NCBI GenBank assembly: GCA_002348385.1
Contig: DEBD01000013.1
Span: forward strand, 350,817-414,816
Source of the DNA: Gammaproteobacteria bacterium UBA2965
Lineage (GTDB): Bacteria; Pseudomonadota; Gammaproteobacteria; Pseudomonadales; Azotimanducaceae
Reading direction: 5' to 3'
Length of the DNA stretch: 64,000 nucleotides
Position 1 is the stretch's first letter. Each line of letters opens with the position of its first letter. Shown here piece by piece: positions 1-8,698 of this stretch. Position numbers and translations under genes: made by a program. The notes under the pieces were generated by a model that had not been told where the DNA came from, did not search any database, and saw only the letters and a program-made list of their open reading frames with translations.

Positions 1-1
1 G

Positions 2-469
2 GAACGCCAAGACTATGACGTAGAAACCAACCACCAGGTGGAGTGCAACATCGATGACATGAGCCCCGAAGCGTTCGCTCCGCTGTTAGACACGCTGTTT
101 GCCCACGGCGCCAGGGATGTGTTCATGACGCCCATCGTGATGAAGAAATCACGTCCCGGCACCAAACTGACACTACTATGCGGACAGGACGCGTTGGACG
201 AATTGTTAGCATTGGTCTTCGAGCACTCAACCACCATCGGCGTCCGGGTGACGCAGGTGGAAAAGCGCATGCTGCCGCGCGAGCTGCGCACGGTGCAGAC
301 CAGTCTCGGGCCGGTGCAGGTAAAAACCGTCACGCTCCCCGGCGGCAGCCAACGCTGGAAGCCCGAACACGATGACGTGCAAGACGCGGCGGCCCGCAAC
401 GGACTGAGCTATCTCGACGCCGCCGCGCGCATTCAACGCGAAATCGATCCACAGGCGAAGTCAGAATGA
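2..469 (+). CDS. larC: LarC, nickel-pincer cofactor nickel insertase, C-terminal part (5' truncated)
   Basis: The reading frame is open to the left edge, so the start lies upstream; 155 residues are visible. LarC inserts nickel into the pyridinium bis-thiocarboxylate mononucleotide to complete the nickel-pincer cofactor of lactate racemase-type (LarA) enzymes, a cytoplasmic CTP-dependent step. The visible part carries the family's NIDDM segment just after the left edge, the SRPGTKL segment and the C-terminal region with a PE.DD motif. It overlaps the next gene by four bases (ATGA), and larC, larB and larE follow one another, which makes the assignment firm. No larA-like gene is visible downstream; it may lie to the left of the window. 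Confidence 0.9.
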   Translation, partial: ERQDYDVETNHQVECNIDDMSPEAFAPLLDTLFAHGARDVFMTPIVMKKSRPGTKLTLLCGQDALDELLALVFEHSTTIGVRVTQVEKRMLPRELRTVQTSLGPVQVKTVTLPGGSQRWKPEHDDVQDAAARNGLSYLDAAARIQREIDPQAKSE

Positions 470-1221
470 GCACGGACGTCCCCGACAAAGCCCGCGCCCT
501 GCTGGCCGCATACAAAGCCGGCACACTGGATGACGCAGGCGCGCTGCGCCAGCTCAGCGCGCTGTGGTCGGAAGATCTCGGCCACAGCACCATAGACCAT
601 GATCGCGAGCGAAGGACGGGGGCGGCCGAGGTGATCTTCGGTCAATCCAAAACCCCTTCTCAGCTCGCAGACGGATTCAGTGCGCTGGCGCAGGCTGGCA
701 GCAACGTGCTGGCCACTCGGGTAAGCCAGGCCGGGGCCGACGCCATCGCTGCGGTCTGCCCGGAAGCCACCTATCACCCCGCCGCACGGCTGGCCATGCT
801 CAAACAACGCGTCGCCGTGCTGGCGGAAACCAGCGTCGCCGTGGTGTCCGCGGGCACATCCGACGCTCCGGTGGCCGAGGAAGCCGCCCTGACCGCCGAG
901 TTTTACGACAATCCTGTCATCCGCGTGGTGGACGTCGGAGTGGCCGGGCTGCACAGATTGCTCGCTCGAGTCGAGGATATTCGCAGCGCCCGGGTGGTCA
1001 TCGTGGTGGCCGGCATGGAAGGCGCACTGCCGAGCGTGGTGGGCGGACTGGTAGACAAACCGGTCATCGCCGTACCAACCAGCATCGGCTACGGGGCGGC
1101 ATTTGAAGGGGTCACCGCGCTGCTTGGCATGCTCACCAGTTGTGCGGCGGGCGTAACGGTGGTGAACATCGACAACGGGTTCGGCGCAGGTTTTCAGGCC
1201 AATATGATCAATCGCCTTTAA
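466..1221 (+). CDS. larB: LarB, nickel-pincer cofactor biosynthesis (NaAD carboxylase/hydrolase)
   Basis: 251 residues. LarB carboxylates the pyridinium ring of nicotinic acid adenine dinucleotide and hydrolyses the phosphoanhydride, the first step toward the nickel-pincer cofactor. The C-terminal half has the PurE/AIR-carboxylase-like fold: VAVVSAGTSDAPVAEEAA at the start of the domain, VVVAGMEGALPSVVGGL, and a C-terminal VVNIDNGFGAG. The N-terminal part carries the LGHSTIDHDRERRTGAAEV region typical of the family. Its ATG overlaps the larC stop, pointing to translational coupling. Length is normal for LarB and no disruption is seen. Confidence 0.93.
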   Translation: MSTDVPDKARALLAAYKAGTLDDAGALRQLSALWSEDLGHSTIDHDRERRTGAAEVIFGQSKTPSQLADGFSALAQAGSNVLATRVSQAGADAIAAVCPEATYHPAARLAMLKQRVAVLAETSVAVVSAGTSDAPVAEEAALTAEFYDNPVIRVVDVGVAGLHRLLARVEDIRSARVVIVVAGMEGALPSVVGGLVDKPVIAVPTSIGYGAAFEGVTALLGMLTSCAAGVTVVNIDNGFGAGFQANMINRL

Positions 1222-1238
1222 GTGGGATACTCCAGCCT

Positions 1239-2072
1239 ATGGGCATGCGGGAACTGAATCTAAAGCACCAGCGATTGCGCCAGGAGATTGGACGTTTCGA
1301 CAGCGCGTTGGTGGCGTACTCGGGTGGAGTCGACAGCTCCCTGGTGGCATACGTCACCGCCACCGAACTGGGCCCCAAGGCACTGGCCGTCACCTCGGGC
1401 TCTGCCAGCTTGAAGCGCAGCGACCTGAACCTGGCCAAACAGCTGGCGGAGCAGTGGCGCATGCCCCACCGGGTGATCGTTACCAACGAACTCAGCAACC
1501 CCGACTACCGAGCCAACCCCACCAATCGCTGCTTCTACTGCAAGACCACTTTGTATGCCGCGATGCAGGAGATCGCGCAAACGGAAGGTTTCGCCGCCAT
1601 ATTCAACGGCACGAACTGCGACGACCTGGGCGACCACCGACCCGGGCTGATCGCCGCAAACGACTTCGCCGTACACTCTCCTTTGGTGGCAGCGGGGTTC
1701 AACAAAGCCGACGTGCGCGCGCTGGCGGCTCGCCTGGGTTTGGACAACGCAGAAAAACCACAGTCAGCCTGCTTATCGTCGCGCTTTCCCTACGGCACCC
1801 CCATCGACGAAGGCAAGCTGGCTCAGGTAGAGCAGGCTGAGGCGGTTCTCGAGCGGTTCGGCTTCCGCCAGTGCCGGGTGCGGCACCACGATGACGTTGC
1901 TCGTTTGGAACTGCTTGTCGATGAGTTTGACCTTGCAATCCAAAACCGCGAAGCCATCGAGCGCGACATCATGGCGTGCGGCTACCGCTTCGTAGCCTTG
2001 GATCTGAGCGGGTTTCAATCCGGCTCCCTGAACCGAGGGGTCGTCAAAATTCTGGATCCCAAAGCGAACTGA
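1239..2072 (+). CDS. larE: LarE, ATP-dependent sulfur transferase for the nickel-pincer cofactor
   Basis: 277 residues from the ATG at 1239; a second ATG at 1245 is possible and both lack a strong ribosome site, as the gene starts 17 bases after larB. LarE adenylates the carboxylates of the LarB product and replaces them by thiocarboxylates. The PP-loop SGGVDS (residues 28-33) binds ATP. Three cysteines stand out: C98 and C101 in a CFYC pair and C178 in ACLSSRFPYG. C178 sits about where the sacrificial cysteine (C176) of Lactobacillus plantarum LarE lies, while the three-cysteine set recalls the [4Fe-4S]-dependent LarE of Thermotoga maritima. The cluster-dependent mode is therefore inferred, not shown. 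Confidence 0.92.
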   Translation: MGMRELNLKHQRLRQEIGRFDSALVAYSGGVDSSLVAYVTATELGPKALAVTSGSASLKRSDLNLAKQLAEQWRMPHRVIVTNELSNPDYRANPTNRCFYCKTTLYAAMQEIAQTEGFAAIFNGTNCDDLGDHRPGLIAANDFAVHSPLVAAGFNKADVRALAARLGLDNAEKPQSACLSSRFPYGTPIDEGKLAQVEQAEAVLERFGFRQCRVRHHDDVARLELLVDEFDLAIQNREAIERDIMACGYRFVALDLSGFQSGSLNRGVVKILDPKAN

Positions 2073-2091
2073 ATCATCACTGGGATAGATC

Positions 2092-2973
2092 ATGATCGAA
2101 CGCATCCCCTTCGGCCGGACGGGCCATATGAGTTCTCGCGTCATTTTCGGCGCTGCTGCATTGGGCGGCATGCGCCAGGAGCGGGCCGACCAGATCCTCG
2201 AACTGCTGCTGCAGCACGGCATCAACCACATCGACACGGCGGCATCATACGGGGACTCCGAGTTGCGCCTCGCACCTTGGCTGGCCACGCGGCGCAGCGA
2301 TTTCTTCGTGGCGTCAAAAACAGGTGAGCGCGCCGCTTCCGGAGCACGCGCCCAGCTGGAGCAAACCCTGGAGCGTCTGGGTATCGATCAGCTGGACCTG
2401 ATCCAGATGCACAATCTGGTGGATGAGCAGGAATGGCGCACCGCCATGTCAGCCGGGGGCGCACTGGAGGCGCTGGCCGCCGCGCGGGACGAAGGGCTGG
2501 TGCGCTTCATCGGGGTGACAGGTCACGGTACACAGGTAGCCGCAATGCATCAGCGCAGCCTCAACGAGTTCGAGTTCGATTCCGTACTGTGCCCCTACAA
2601 CTTCACCATGATGCAGCAACCGGAATACGCTCGCGATTTCAACGCGCTGGTGAGGCGGTGCGAGGAGCGTGAGGTGGCCGTGCAAACCATCAAGAGCGTC
2701 GCCAGGCGAAGGTGGTCGGACGACGACAGCGACAAACGCTTCAGCTGGTATATGCCCATCACAGACGCGGGCGCTCTGGAGCGCGCCGTGGCCTTCGTGC
2801 TCTCCCGCCCCGGTCTGTTTCTGAACTCCACTAGCGACGCCACGGTGCTACCGAGAATTCTGGAGGCAGCGCAAGGCACCAACGCGGCACCAGCAGAGGC
2901 ATCGCTGCTCGCCGACGTGGCCGATCTCGGAATGCAACCCCTATTCGTCAGGGGTGTGAGCGACACCATCTAG
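2092..2973 (+). CDS. Aldo/keto reductase
   Basis: 293 residues, a soluble TIM-barrel NAD(P)H-dependent carbonyl reductase of the AKR superfamily. The catalytic tetrad is recognisable: Asp in HIDTAASYGDSE with the Tyr four residues later, Lys in VASKTG, and His in LIQMHN. The C-terminal part, which in many AKRs forms the NADP 2'-phosphate pocket, is present but diverged. It follows larE by 19 bases and precedes the FAD oxidoreductase by 8, so all five genes from larC probably form one transcript. The substrate cannot be predicted; a link to a LarA-type hydroxyacid epimerase pathway is only suggested by position. Confidence 0.85.
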   Translation: MIERIPFGRTGHMSSRVIFGAAALGGMRQERADQILELLLQHGINHIDTAASYGDSELRLAPWLATRRSDFFVASKTGERAASGARAQLEQTLERLGIDQLDLIQMHNLVDEQEWRTAMSAGGALEALAAARDEGLVRFIGVTGHGTQVAAMHQRSLNEFEFDSVLCPYNFTMMQQPEYARDFNALVRRCEEREVAVQTIKSVARRRWSDDDSDKRFSWYMPITDAGALERAVAFVLSRPGLFLNSTSDATVLPRILEAAQGTNAAPAEASLLADVADLGMQPLFVRGVSDTI

Positions 2974-2981
2974 GCACCGCT

Positions 2982-4469
2982 GTGGCGGAACGCATCGCCA
3001 TCGTCGGATCCGGCATTTGCGGCATGTCGGCTGCGCTGACCCTGGCCGCGCGCGGCCATCACGTCACACTGATCGAACGGGATACCGCCCCGCCTGAAGT
3101 GGATGCCGATGAGGCGTTCTTTTCCTGGCAGCGCAACGGCGCTGCGCAATTTCGCCACCCCCACGCCTTCCTCGGGCTACTGAGCAATTTGATCGCTCGC
3201 AACCACCCGGAATTGTTGAGTGAGCTATACGCCGCCGGCGCCCGCCGCGTGGACTTCCTCGACATGCTGCCTGCGGAGCTGCGCGGCGACTACCGGCCTG
3301 ACAAAGGCGACGATAGCGTATGGATGCTGATGTGCCGCCGGGCAACCATGGAAATGGTGATGCGGCGGCTGGTAATGGCGCAGGCCAATGTACGCATCGT
3401 CAACCGGGCTCGAGTTATAGCAATAGCTACCCAGAGCCGTGAAGGCGCTTGTTTCGCAACGGGCGTTCGCTTCATCAAGGATGGTGCCGAGCACGCGTTG
3501 AATGCCGATGTGGTAGTGGATGCCAGCGGCCGCCGCAGCCCGTTCCCAAAGTGGTTCGCAAACATAGGTCTGCCGGTGGCCGAAGAGAAATCGGATGCAC
3601 AGATCGTCTACTACACCAGACATTATCGGCTGAAGCCAGGCAGGCACGAGCCGGTGCGGGAAGACCGTTCCGATGCGGGGGACCTCGGCTACCTCAAGTT
3701 CGGCGTGTTTCCCGGGGAAAGTGGTCATTTCGCCATCATCCTGTGCGTGCCCGTAGTCGAGGCAGCGCTCAAGCGTGCGGTGCGCGACCCGCAAATCTTT
3801 GATCGCATCTGCCTGAGCCTGCCGGGCCTGCGCCCCTGGCTGGCGGACGATCAGGCGGAGCCCACCACAAAGCCCTTCGGTATCGGCGACATCCATGCGG
3901 TTTGGCGGGACTACGCCCCCAACGGCGATCCGGTGGCGCTCAATTTCTTCGCCATCGGAGATGCCAGCATTCGAACCAATCCCCTTTACGGCCGGGGCTG
4001 CAGCATGGGCATGCTGCATACCAATCTGCTGGTGGATGCACTAGCCCGTTCCAGCGATCCGGTCCGTCGGGCGCGGCTTTTCGCCGCCAATACCCGCCGC
4101 GAGCTGCGACCCATGTTCGATGCGAGCGTACGCCAGGACAAGCGAAGCGTAGGCCGCTTCAAGGAGCTCATGCGCACGAGCAAGCCGCAGCGACCTAAGT
4201 CGCTTCGACAGTGGCTATCCCTGGCGCTGGAAGATGCCGTCGGGGCAGCCGCGCGGGAACACCTTCACGTCGCGCGAGGGGCGCTGCGAAGCTTCCACCT
4301 GCTGGAGCCACCCGGCGCTTTTCTGTCACGTTGGGACGTGCGGCTCACCCTATTACGCTACCTGCTACGGGGCCGTACGCGTAACGCGGCCAAGCGGCCC
4401 AGGCGCGGCCCTGAGCGCCTGGAAATGCACCGGTCCCTCGACCTTGCCCCCAACCCACCAACAAATTGA
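2982..4469 (+). CDS. FAD-dependent oxidoreductase / monooxygenase-like flavoprotein
   Basis: 495 residues from a GTG start 8 bases after the aldo/keto reductase. The N-terminal Rossmann motif GSGICGMSAALTLAARGHHV followed by an acidic residue (LIERD) is the FAD-binding beta-alpha-beta unit. A VVVDASGRRS segment is the usual second FAD contact, and FFAIGDASIRTNPLYGRGCSM is the GD motif region near residue 330 of group A flavin monooxygenases and related dehydrogenases. The last ~100 residues are basic and poorly conserved. Family members include halogenase- and epoxidase-like enzymes; neither function can be assigned here. Translation is probably coupled to the upstream operon. Confidence 0.78.
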   Translation: MAERIAIVGSGICGMSAALTLAARGHHVTLIERDTAPPEVDADEAFFSWQRNGAAQFRHPHAFLGLLSNLIARNHPELLSELYAAGARRVDFLDMLPAELRGDYRPDKGDDSVWMLMCRRATMEMVMRRLVMAQANVRIVNRARVIAIATQSREGACFATGVRFIKDGAEHALNADVVVDASGRRSPFPKWFANIGLPVAEEKSDAQIVYYTRHYRLKPGRHEPVREDRSDAGDLGYLKFGVFPGESGHFAIILCVPVVEAALKRAVRDPQIFDRICLSLPGLRPWLADDQAEPTTKPFGIGDIHAVWRDYAPNGDPVALNFFAIGDASIRTNPLYGRGCSMGMLHTNLLVDALARSSDPVRRARLFAANTRRELRPMFDASVRQDKRSVGRFKELMRTSKPQRPKSLRQWLSLALEDAVGAAAREHLHVARGALRSFHLLEPPGAFLSRWDVRLTLLRYLLRGRTRNAAKRPRRGPERLEMHRSLDLAPNPPTN

Positions 4470-4532
4470 CCCTGTACTTTGTCAGGCGACTAAAGGACGA
4501 TTCGCCGTAACAACGGCAAATTCCCAACAGAC

Positions 4533-4874
4533 ATGAGCGACTCTGAAGATACCGCATGGCAGGTGTTCGACGTCGCCGGCATCAGGTCGATGCTTTCCGA
4601 CAAGCCGGTGGAGTACAAAGAGTTCCTGCGCGTGCCACACCTGTCCTGCGGGATATACCACCTGCAGGCGGGTTCGCAAGACATGCAGACACCCCACGAC
4701 GAAGACGAGATGTATTACGTTCTCGAAGGTCGGGCACGGCTCCAGGTGGGTGACGAAATCCAGGACATCCAACCAGGAACCATTCTTTATGTTCGGGCAA
4801 CCGCCGAGCATTCCTTCTTCGAGATAGAAGAGGACATGACGCTGCTGGTTTTCTTCGCATCTGGAGCCTTTTGA
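4533..4874 (+). CDS. Small cupin-domain protein
   Basis: 113 residues forming a single cupin barrel. The metal-binding pattern is partly visible: motif 1 around DMQTPHDEDEMYYVLEGRARL (His, two acidic residues and a Glu) and motif 2 around GTILYVRATAEHSFFEIEED with its His. Single-domain cupins serve as isomerases, dioxygenases or ligand sensors, and the activity cannot be specified. It lies 63 bases after the FAD oxidoreductase on the same strand and ends the first operon. The small size and clean frame argue for a genuine cytoplasmic protein. Confidence 0.82.
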   Translation: MSDSEDTAWQVFDVAGIRSMLSDKPVEYKEFLRVPHLSCGIYHLQAGSQDMQTPHDEDEMYYVLEGRARLQVGDEIQDIQPGTILYVRATAEHSFFEIEEDMTLLVFFASGAF

Positions 4875-5073
4875 GGCGCCGATCGCCTCATGGAATCAGC
4901 TAGCAAGACACCAGAAAGTGCGGCGCGTCAAGCCGCTGCGACGAACGACTAGGTGATCTGCACGATCGGAGATCTAGCCAGCCCAAACCAATGCTACAGA
5001 AGCTAACTCGCGGCAGCTCCGCTTTGCACCCGCCGCACGCAGGAGCCGGCAACGAGCTTCGCGAGACCCGACT

Positions 5074-6327
5074 CTAAACAGGGTGCAGCACCACGGGCAG
5101 CTTAAGATAGCCCTTAACGAACGATGACGGTACGCGCACCGGCTCGCCCACTACCTCAACGGTGTGGAAACGTTTGAGAATCTCTTCCCAAAGTACGCGC
5201 AGCTGCATCTCCGCGACGCGATTGCCCATGCAGCGATGTATGCCGAACCCGAAGGCGATGTGCTTACGCGCATTGGGCCGATCGATGCGAAAAGCGTCGG
5301 GATCGTCGAACATGTCCGGGTCGCGATTGCCCGACACATACCACATGGCAACCTTCTCACCCGCGCGCAGCGTCTGGCCGCCCACCTCGGTATCTTCCAA
5401 CACCCGGCGCCGCATGTAAGCGAGCGGCGTCTGCCAGCGAATCATCTCTGACACCATATTGGGAATCAGTTCAGGCTGCTCCCGAAGCTTGCGGTACTGC
5501 TCGGGGTTCTGATTGAGCGCCAGCACCCCGCCGCTGATGGAATTCCTAGTAGTGTCGTTACCGCCGACGATGAGCAGCACCAGATTGCCAAGATACTCCA
5601 TGGGGTGCATGTTTTTGGTGGATTCGCCGTGCGCCAGCATCGACACCAGATCGTTGCCGGGGGCCGCATTCACGCGCTCGTTCCACAGCTGGGTGAACCG
5701 CTCCAGACATTCCCGCAGCTCCGATTGCCGCTGCTCGACGCTTTCGACTATGCCACCGGGCATCGGCGCCGCCGTCGCCACATCTGACCAGCGAGTCAAC
5801 TTGCGACGCTCATCGAATGGAAAGTCGAATAAGGTAGCCAGCATCTGCGTGGTGAGCTCGATGGATACCCTGTCTACCCAGTCGAACTGCTCTCCCACCG
5901 GCAGCGAATCGAGAATCTGGCACACGCGGCCCCGGATGGTGGGCTCTAACGCCGCAAGGTTGCGTGGGCCGGCCACCGCCGCCACCTCCTTGCGCTGCTG
6001 ATCGTGCTTGGGTGGATCCATGGCGATGAACATGGGGAGCTTGAAGTCCTCCGCCTGGTCCTGCAGCACGATGTTGGGTTCCGAGGAGAACAGCTCGTTG
6101 TGCGTATTAACGTACTTGATGTCGAGGTATTTAGTAATTGACCAGTAAGGCCCGAACGCGCTGTCTCTACAGTAATGCACCGGCGCCTGCTCACGCAGAC
6201 GGGCGAAGTAATCCCCGTATCGGTCGTGCGCGAACAATTCCGGCTGCGCCGGGTTGAGATCCTCCAGTGGCAGCTGCCACGGGTCCTGATTCAGCACATC
6301 GGGGTTTTCGTAAAGAACCTCAGTCAC
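5074..6327 (-). CDS. Cytochrome P450, CYP153-type omega-hydroxylase
   Basis: 417 residues from a GTG start chosen because AGGAGGTGA precedes it by four bases; longer upstream frames run through the ferredoxin gene. The protein has the I-helix GGNDTT, an EMIR ExxR motif, and the haem loop HIAFGFGIHRCMGNRVAE with the cysteine ligand. The FGFGIHRCMGNR.AE signature and WEEI tail are characteristic of CYP153, soluble bacterial P450s that hydroxylate terminal carbons of medium-chain alkanes, alcohols and fatty acids. The [2Fe-2S] ferredoxin immediately upstream (12 bases) is the expected electron donor and the zinc alcohol dehydrogenase nearby could oxidise the product. A ferredoxin reductase, often co-located with CYP153, is absent. 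Confidence 0.9.
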   Translation of the reverse strand: MTEVLYENPDVLNQDPWQLPLEDLNPAQPELFAHDRYGDYFARLREQAPVHYCRDSAFGPYWSITKYLDIKYVNTHNELFSSEPNIVLQDQAEDFKLPMFIAMDPPKHDQQRKEVAAVAGPRNLAALEPTIRGRVCQILDSLPVGEQFDWVDRVSIELTTQMLATLFDFPFDERRKLTRWSDVATAAPMPGGIVESVEQRQSELRECLERFTQLWNERVNAAPGNDLVSMLAHGESTKNMHPMEYLGNLVLLIVGGNDTTRNSISGGVLALNQNPEQYRKLREQPELIPNMVSEMIRWQTPLAYMRRRVLEDTEVGGQTLRAGEKVAMWYVSGNRDPDMFDDPDAFRIDRPNARKHIAFGFGIHRCMGNRVAEMQLRVLWEEILKRFHTVEVVGEPVRVPSSFVKGYLKLPVVLHPV

Positions 6328-6338
6328 GAGCTCACCTC

Positions 6339-6656
6339 CTACATCTGGAATTCGGGCACCCTGACCGTCAGCCCGTCCAGCGCATCCGTAATGGCTATCT
6401 GACAGGATAGTCGCGAGTTTGCCTCGCGCTCCGGATTCAGGTCCAGCATTTCTTCCTCGCGCTCTCCGGGTGGGCCCACGGCTTCCATCCACTGAGGATC
6501 CACGTAGACGTGGCAGGTGGCACAGGAGCACTCTCCGCCGCAATCAGCGTCGATTCCAGGCACGAGATTGTCGATAGCCGCGTTCATTACCGAGGTGAAT
6601 TCCGCCTCGACGACGTGTTCCGCTCCGTCGTGGGTGATGAAGGTGACTTTTGCCAT
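6339..6656 (-). CDS. [2Fe-2S] ferredoxin, adrenodoxin/putidaredoxin type
   Basis: 105 residues. The cluster ligands follow C-X5-C-X2-C in CGGECSCATC around residues 39-48, with the fourth cysteine near the C-terminus in SCQI. This is the vertebrate/bacterial P450 electron-transfer ferredoxin fold. An extra cysteine inside the CGGECSC loop is common in the family. The gene has a clear ribosome site (AGGAGATCCC before the ATG) and is followed after 12 bases by the CYP153-type P450, so the two are almost certainly co-transcribed partners in the cytoplasm. Confidence 0.94.
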   Translation of the reverse strand: MAKVTFITHDGAEHVVEAEFTSVMNAAIDNLVPGIDADCGGECSCATCHVYVDPQWMEAVGPPGEREEEMLDLNPEREANSRLSCQIAITDALDGLTVRVPEFQM

Positions 6657-6769
6657 GGGATCTCCTAAACAATGCTACACGTGGGCGGCGCACGACAGCC
6701 CAATCGCGGCCGTTAAAAACCGGTGCAACGATAACGGCAAACCCGATGCGAAAAAAGTAGGTAGTACCA

Positions 6770-7795
6770 CTAGTCCCAGGGACTTACCAGCACCTTGCCG
6801 CGGTGACGAGGCGCATCGAGATCCGAGAACGCACCGGGCAACTCGGCCAACGGGATCTGATCAGTTATCAACGGTCCCACGTCCAGCGTGCCATCGGCCA
6901 GCATGTGCAGCGCTTCGGAGAACTCGCTGACGCTGTACCCCAGCACGAACTGCAGGTTCAGCTCCTTATTGATGGCAATCAGCGGGCGGCTGACGTCCTC
7001 CTCCAGGCATACGCCCACCACGACGATGCGTGCCTGAGGCGGCGCAAGCTGAAAGATCTGATCGATCATTCCCTTTACACCGACGCATTCGAAAACCACC
7101 AACCCCTTAGCCCCGGTAAGCGCCGCGTCGGCATATGGGGAACCTTCGCCGGGATCCACCACCGAGTCAGCGCCCATCTGCTCGGCGAGCTGCCGCCGTC
7201 CGCCGGCCAACTCGGAAACTACTACCGGACCTGCCCCGCGCTGCTTCAGGTTGGCCAGCACGGCCAGCCCGACCGGCCCAGCTCCGACAACGAGAATTGC
7301 CTCGCTGCCGGAAAGACGCGCTTTGTTGACCGCATGGTGCGCCACCGCCATAGGTTCCGTGAGCGCCGCCATCTCCACAGGCGTGCCGGCGGGCACGGGC
7401 ATGCACAGCGACTCGGATAAGACCATGTATTCGGCAAACCCACCCGGCACCACGTCTGAATAGCCCACCGTCTCGAACCCCGTGGCGCGCGATATTCCTG
7501 GAATGGCGCAGATCAGCGAGCCGGTGGGCAACCGGCGCTCGGTGTCCGGGCCGAAGTCCACCACCTCGGCGCAGAACTCATGGCCGAGCACCACCGGATT
7601 GTCGGTGGTGAGCTTGAAGGCGCCACCTACCTCGCGACTGGTGCGGATGAACGCCTCTGTGTGTTGTACGGCGTGCAGATCCGACCCGCAGATTCCACAT
7701 GCCCTGGATTTGACCAGGACCTCTCCGACACCCGGCTCCGGGTCGTCCATCTCATCCACCCAGATCCGCCCGGCCTGCATCAGCGCGGCTTTCAT
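6770..7795 (-). CDS. Zinc-dependent alcohol dehydrogenase (MDR family)
   Basis: 341 residues of the medium-chain dehydrogenase superfamily. Catalytic-zinc motifs are present: CGICGSDLH near residue 34 and GHEFCAEV. The Rossmann segment VVGAGPVGLAVLANLKQRG binds NAD(P). The four-cysteine structural-zinc loop found in many alcohol dehydrogenases is missing; that stretch reads SLICAIPGISRATG. AAAGGAGGGG lies just before the ATG. Placed downstream of a VOC gene (12-base gap) and behind the CYP153 block, it could oxidise alcohols produced by the hydroxylase; that role is inference. Confidence 0.87.
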   Translation of the reverse strand: MKAALMQAGRIWVDEMDDPEPGVGEVLVKSRACGICGSDLHAVQHTEAFIRTSREVGGAFKLTTDNPVVLGHEFCAEVVDFGPDTERRLPTGSLICAIPGISRATGFETVGYSDVVPGGFAEYMVLSESLCMPVPAGTPVEMAALTEPMAVAHHAVNKARLSGSEAILVVGAGPVGLAVLANLKQRGAGPVVVSELAGGRRQLAEQMGADSVVDPGEGSPYADAALTGAKGLVVFECVGVKGMIDQIFQLAPPQARIVVVGVCLEEDVSRPLIAINKELNLQFVLGYSVSEFSEALHMLADGTLDVGPLITDQIPLAELPGAFSDLDAPRHRGKVLVSPWD

Positions 7796-7807
7796 CGCGC
7801 CCCTCCT

Positions 7808-8644
7808 TTACCGATTCGCTTGCACCAGTTCCAGATAGGAGTCCTTGAAGTACACGAACGCCACATCCCCTGCTGAGGGGAATGCCTCGCGAGTCGCATC
7901 CACCGTGCGCGCCATGTCTACGGCGCCCAGACGGAAGTGCGAGTAGCCCGCCTCGACGAAAATGTCATCAGTCCAGCGCGGCTCCACGTCGTCGTCGCGG
8001 CAAATCAATCCCACGGTGACACCCGGCTCCGCCCGGCGCAGGAGTCTTACCTGGCCAAGCCCGTGAAAGTCTTCACGCCCCCCTTGTTCGAGGCCAAAAT
8101 GCTCGCGGTAAGCGATTGCCACGTCTTCCAGGTCGGCCTTGGCCGTCCACACGTAAATCAGGTGATTCTGCGCCGCCGTCGGCTGCGTGGGCCCCAGCTC
8201 ATAGTGCTGGCCGTCCGGGCCGGTCAGCAACAGCCATTCGGTTCGTCCTGCCACAAAATCCTCGGCGATCGCGTCGTCGGCGGCGCGCACCAGGCCCTCC
8301 TCGCACCATTTCAACCACATGCCAACCGGGTCGGAATGGGTGAGCCGGAACACCGTATCTCCCACTCGCGGACGCTCGTTGGCAGGCCGTTGTTCTGCCC
8401 GATAGGAGGTGAAGTTGTCTTTTTCGATGTAGTCCACATCACCTGGTTCGCCGCGGCGCCAGATATACTGGCGCCCCATGCCGGGGTAGAAGTTCTCGAT
8501 CAACGGTTGAAACCCGAAGATTTCCAGAAAACGCAGCGTGTTTTTGAGGGCGCCTTCTATCGGTACATCACGCTGTTCAACGCCTTCCGGTGGCGGCGCT
8601 TCTATAATGGTGGTGCCAAAGTGCGCAATCGAGGGGGTAGCCAT
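7808..8644 (-). CDS. VOC-superfamily protein (glyoxalase/extradiol dioxygenase-like), two-module
   Basis: 278 residues with two successive vicinal-oxygen-chelate modules, the first from about residue 5 to 135 and the second from about 145 to the end. Modules of this fold bind a divalent metal and serve as isomerases, extradiol dioxygenases or resistance proteins. I see YVWTAKADLEDVAIAYREHFG opening the second module and YFKDSYLELVQ closing it, but the full metal-ligand set cannot be assigned with confidence. GGGAGACATCA precedes the ATG. It is transcribed with the alcohol dehydrogenase and divergently from another VOC gene 54 bases away. Confidence 0.75.
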   Translation of the reverse strand: MATPSIAHFGTTIIEAPPPEGVEQRDVPIEGALKNTLRFLEIFGFQPLIENFYPGMGRQYIWRRGEPGDVDYIEKDNFTSYRAEQRPANERPRVGDTVFRLTHSDPVGMWLKWCEEGLVRAADDAIAEDFVAGRTEWLLLTGPDGQHYELGPTQPTAAQNHLIYVWTAKADLEDVAIAYREHFGLEQGGREDFHGLGQVRLLRRAEPGVTVGLICRDDDVEPRWTDDIFVEAGYSHFRLGAVDMARTVDATREAFPSAGDVAFVYFKDSYLELVQANR

Positions 8645-8698
8645 TGATGTCTCCCGTGTCTAGCCTATGGGTCCCATCCTACTAAAGCGCCAGATCTC

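Noticed and set aside
4873..4889. 6-bp hairpin GAGGCG/CGCCTC at the end of the cupin gene
   Set aside because: Short stem without T run; too weak to call a terminator.
6666..6673. TGCTACAC strings upstream of several genes as promoters
   Set aside because: They occur on strands that do not match the nearest genes and have no paired -35 elements.
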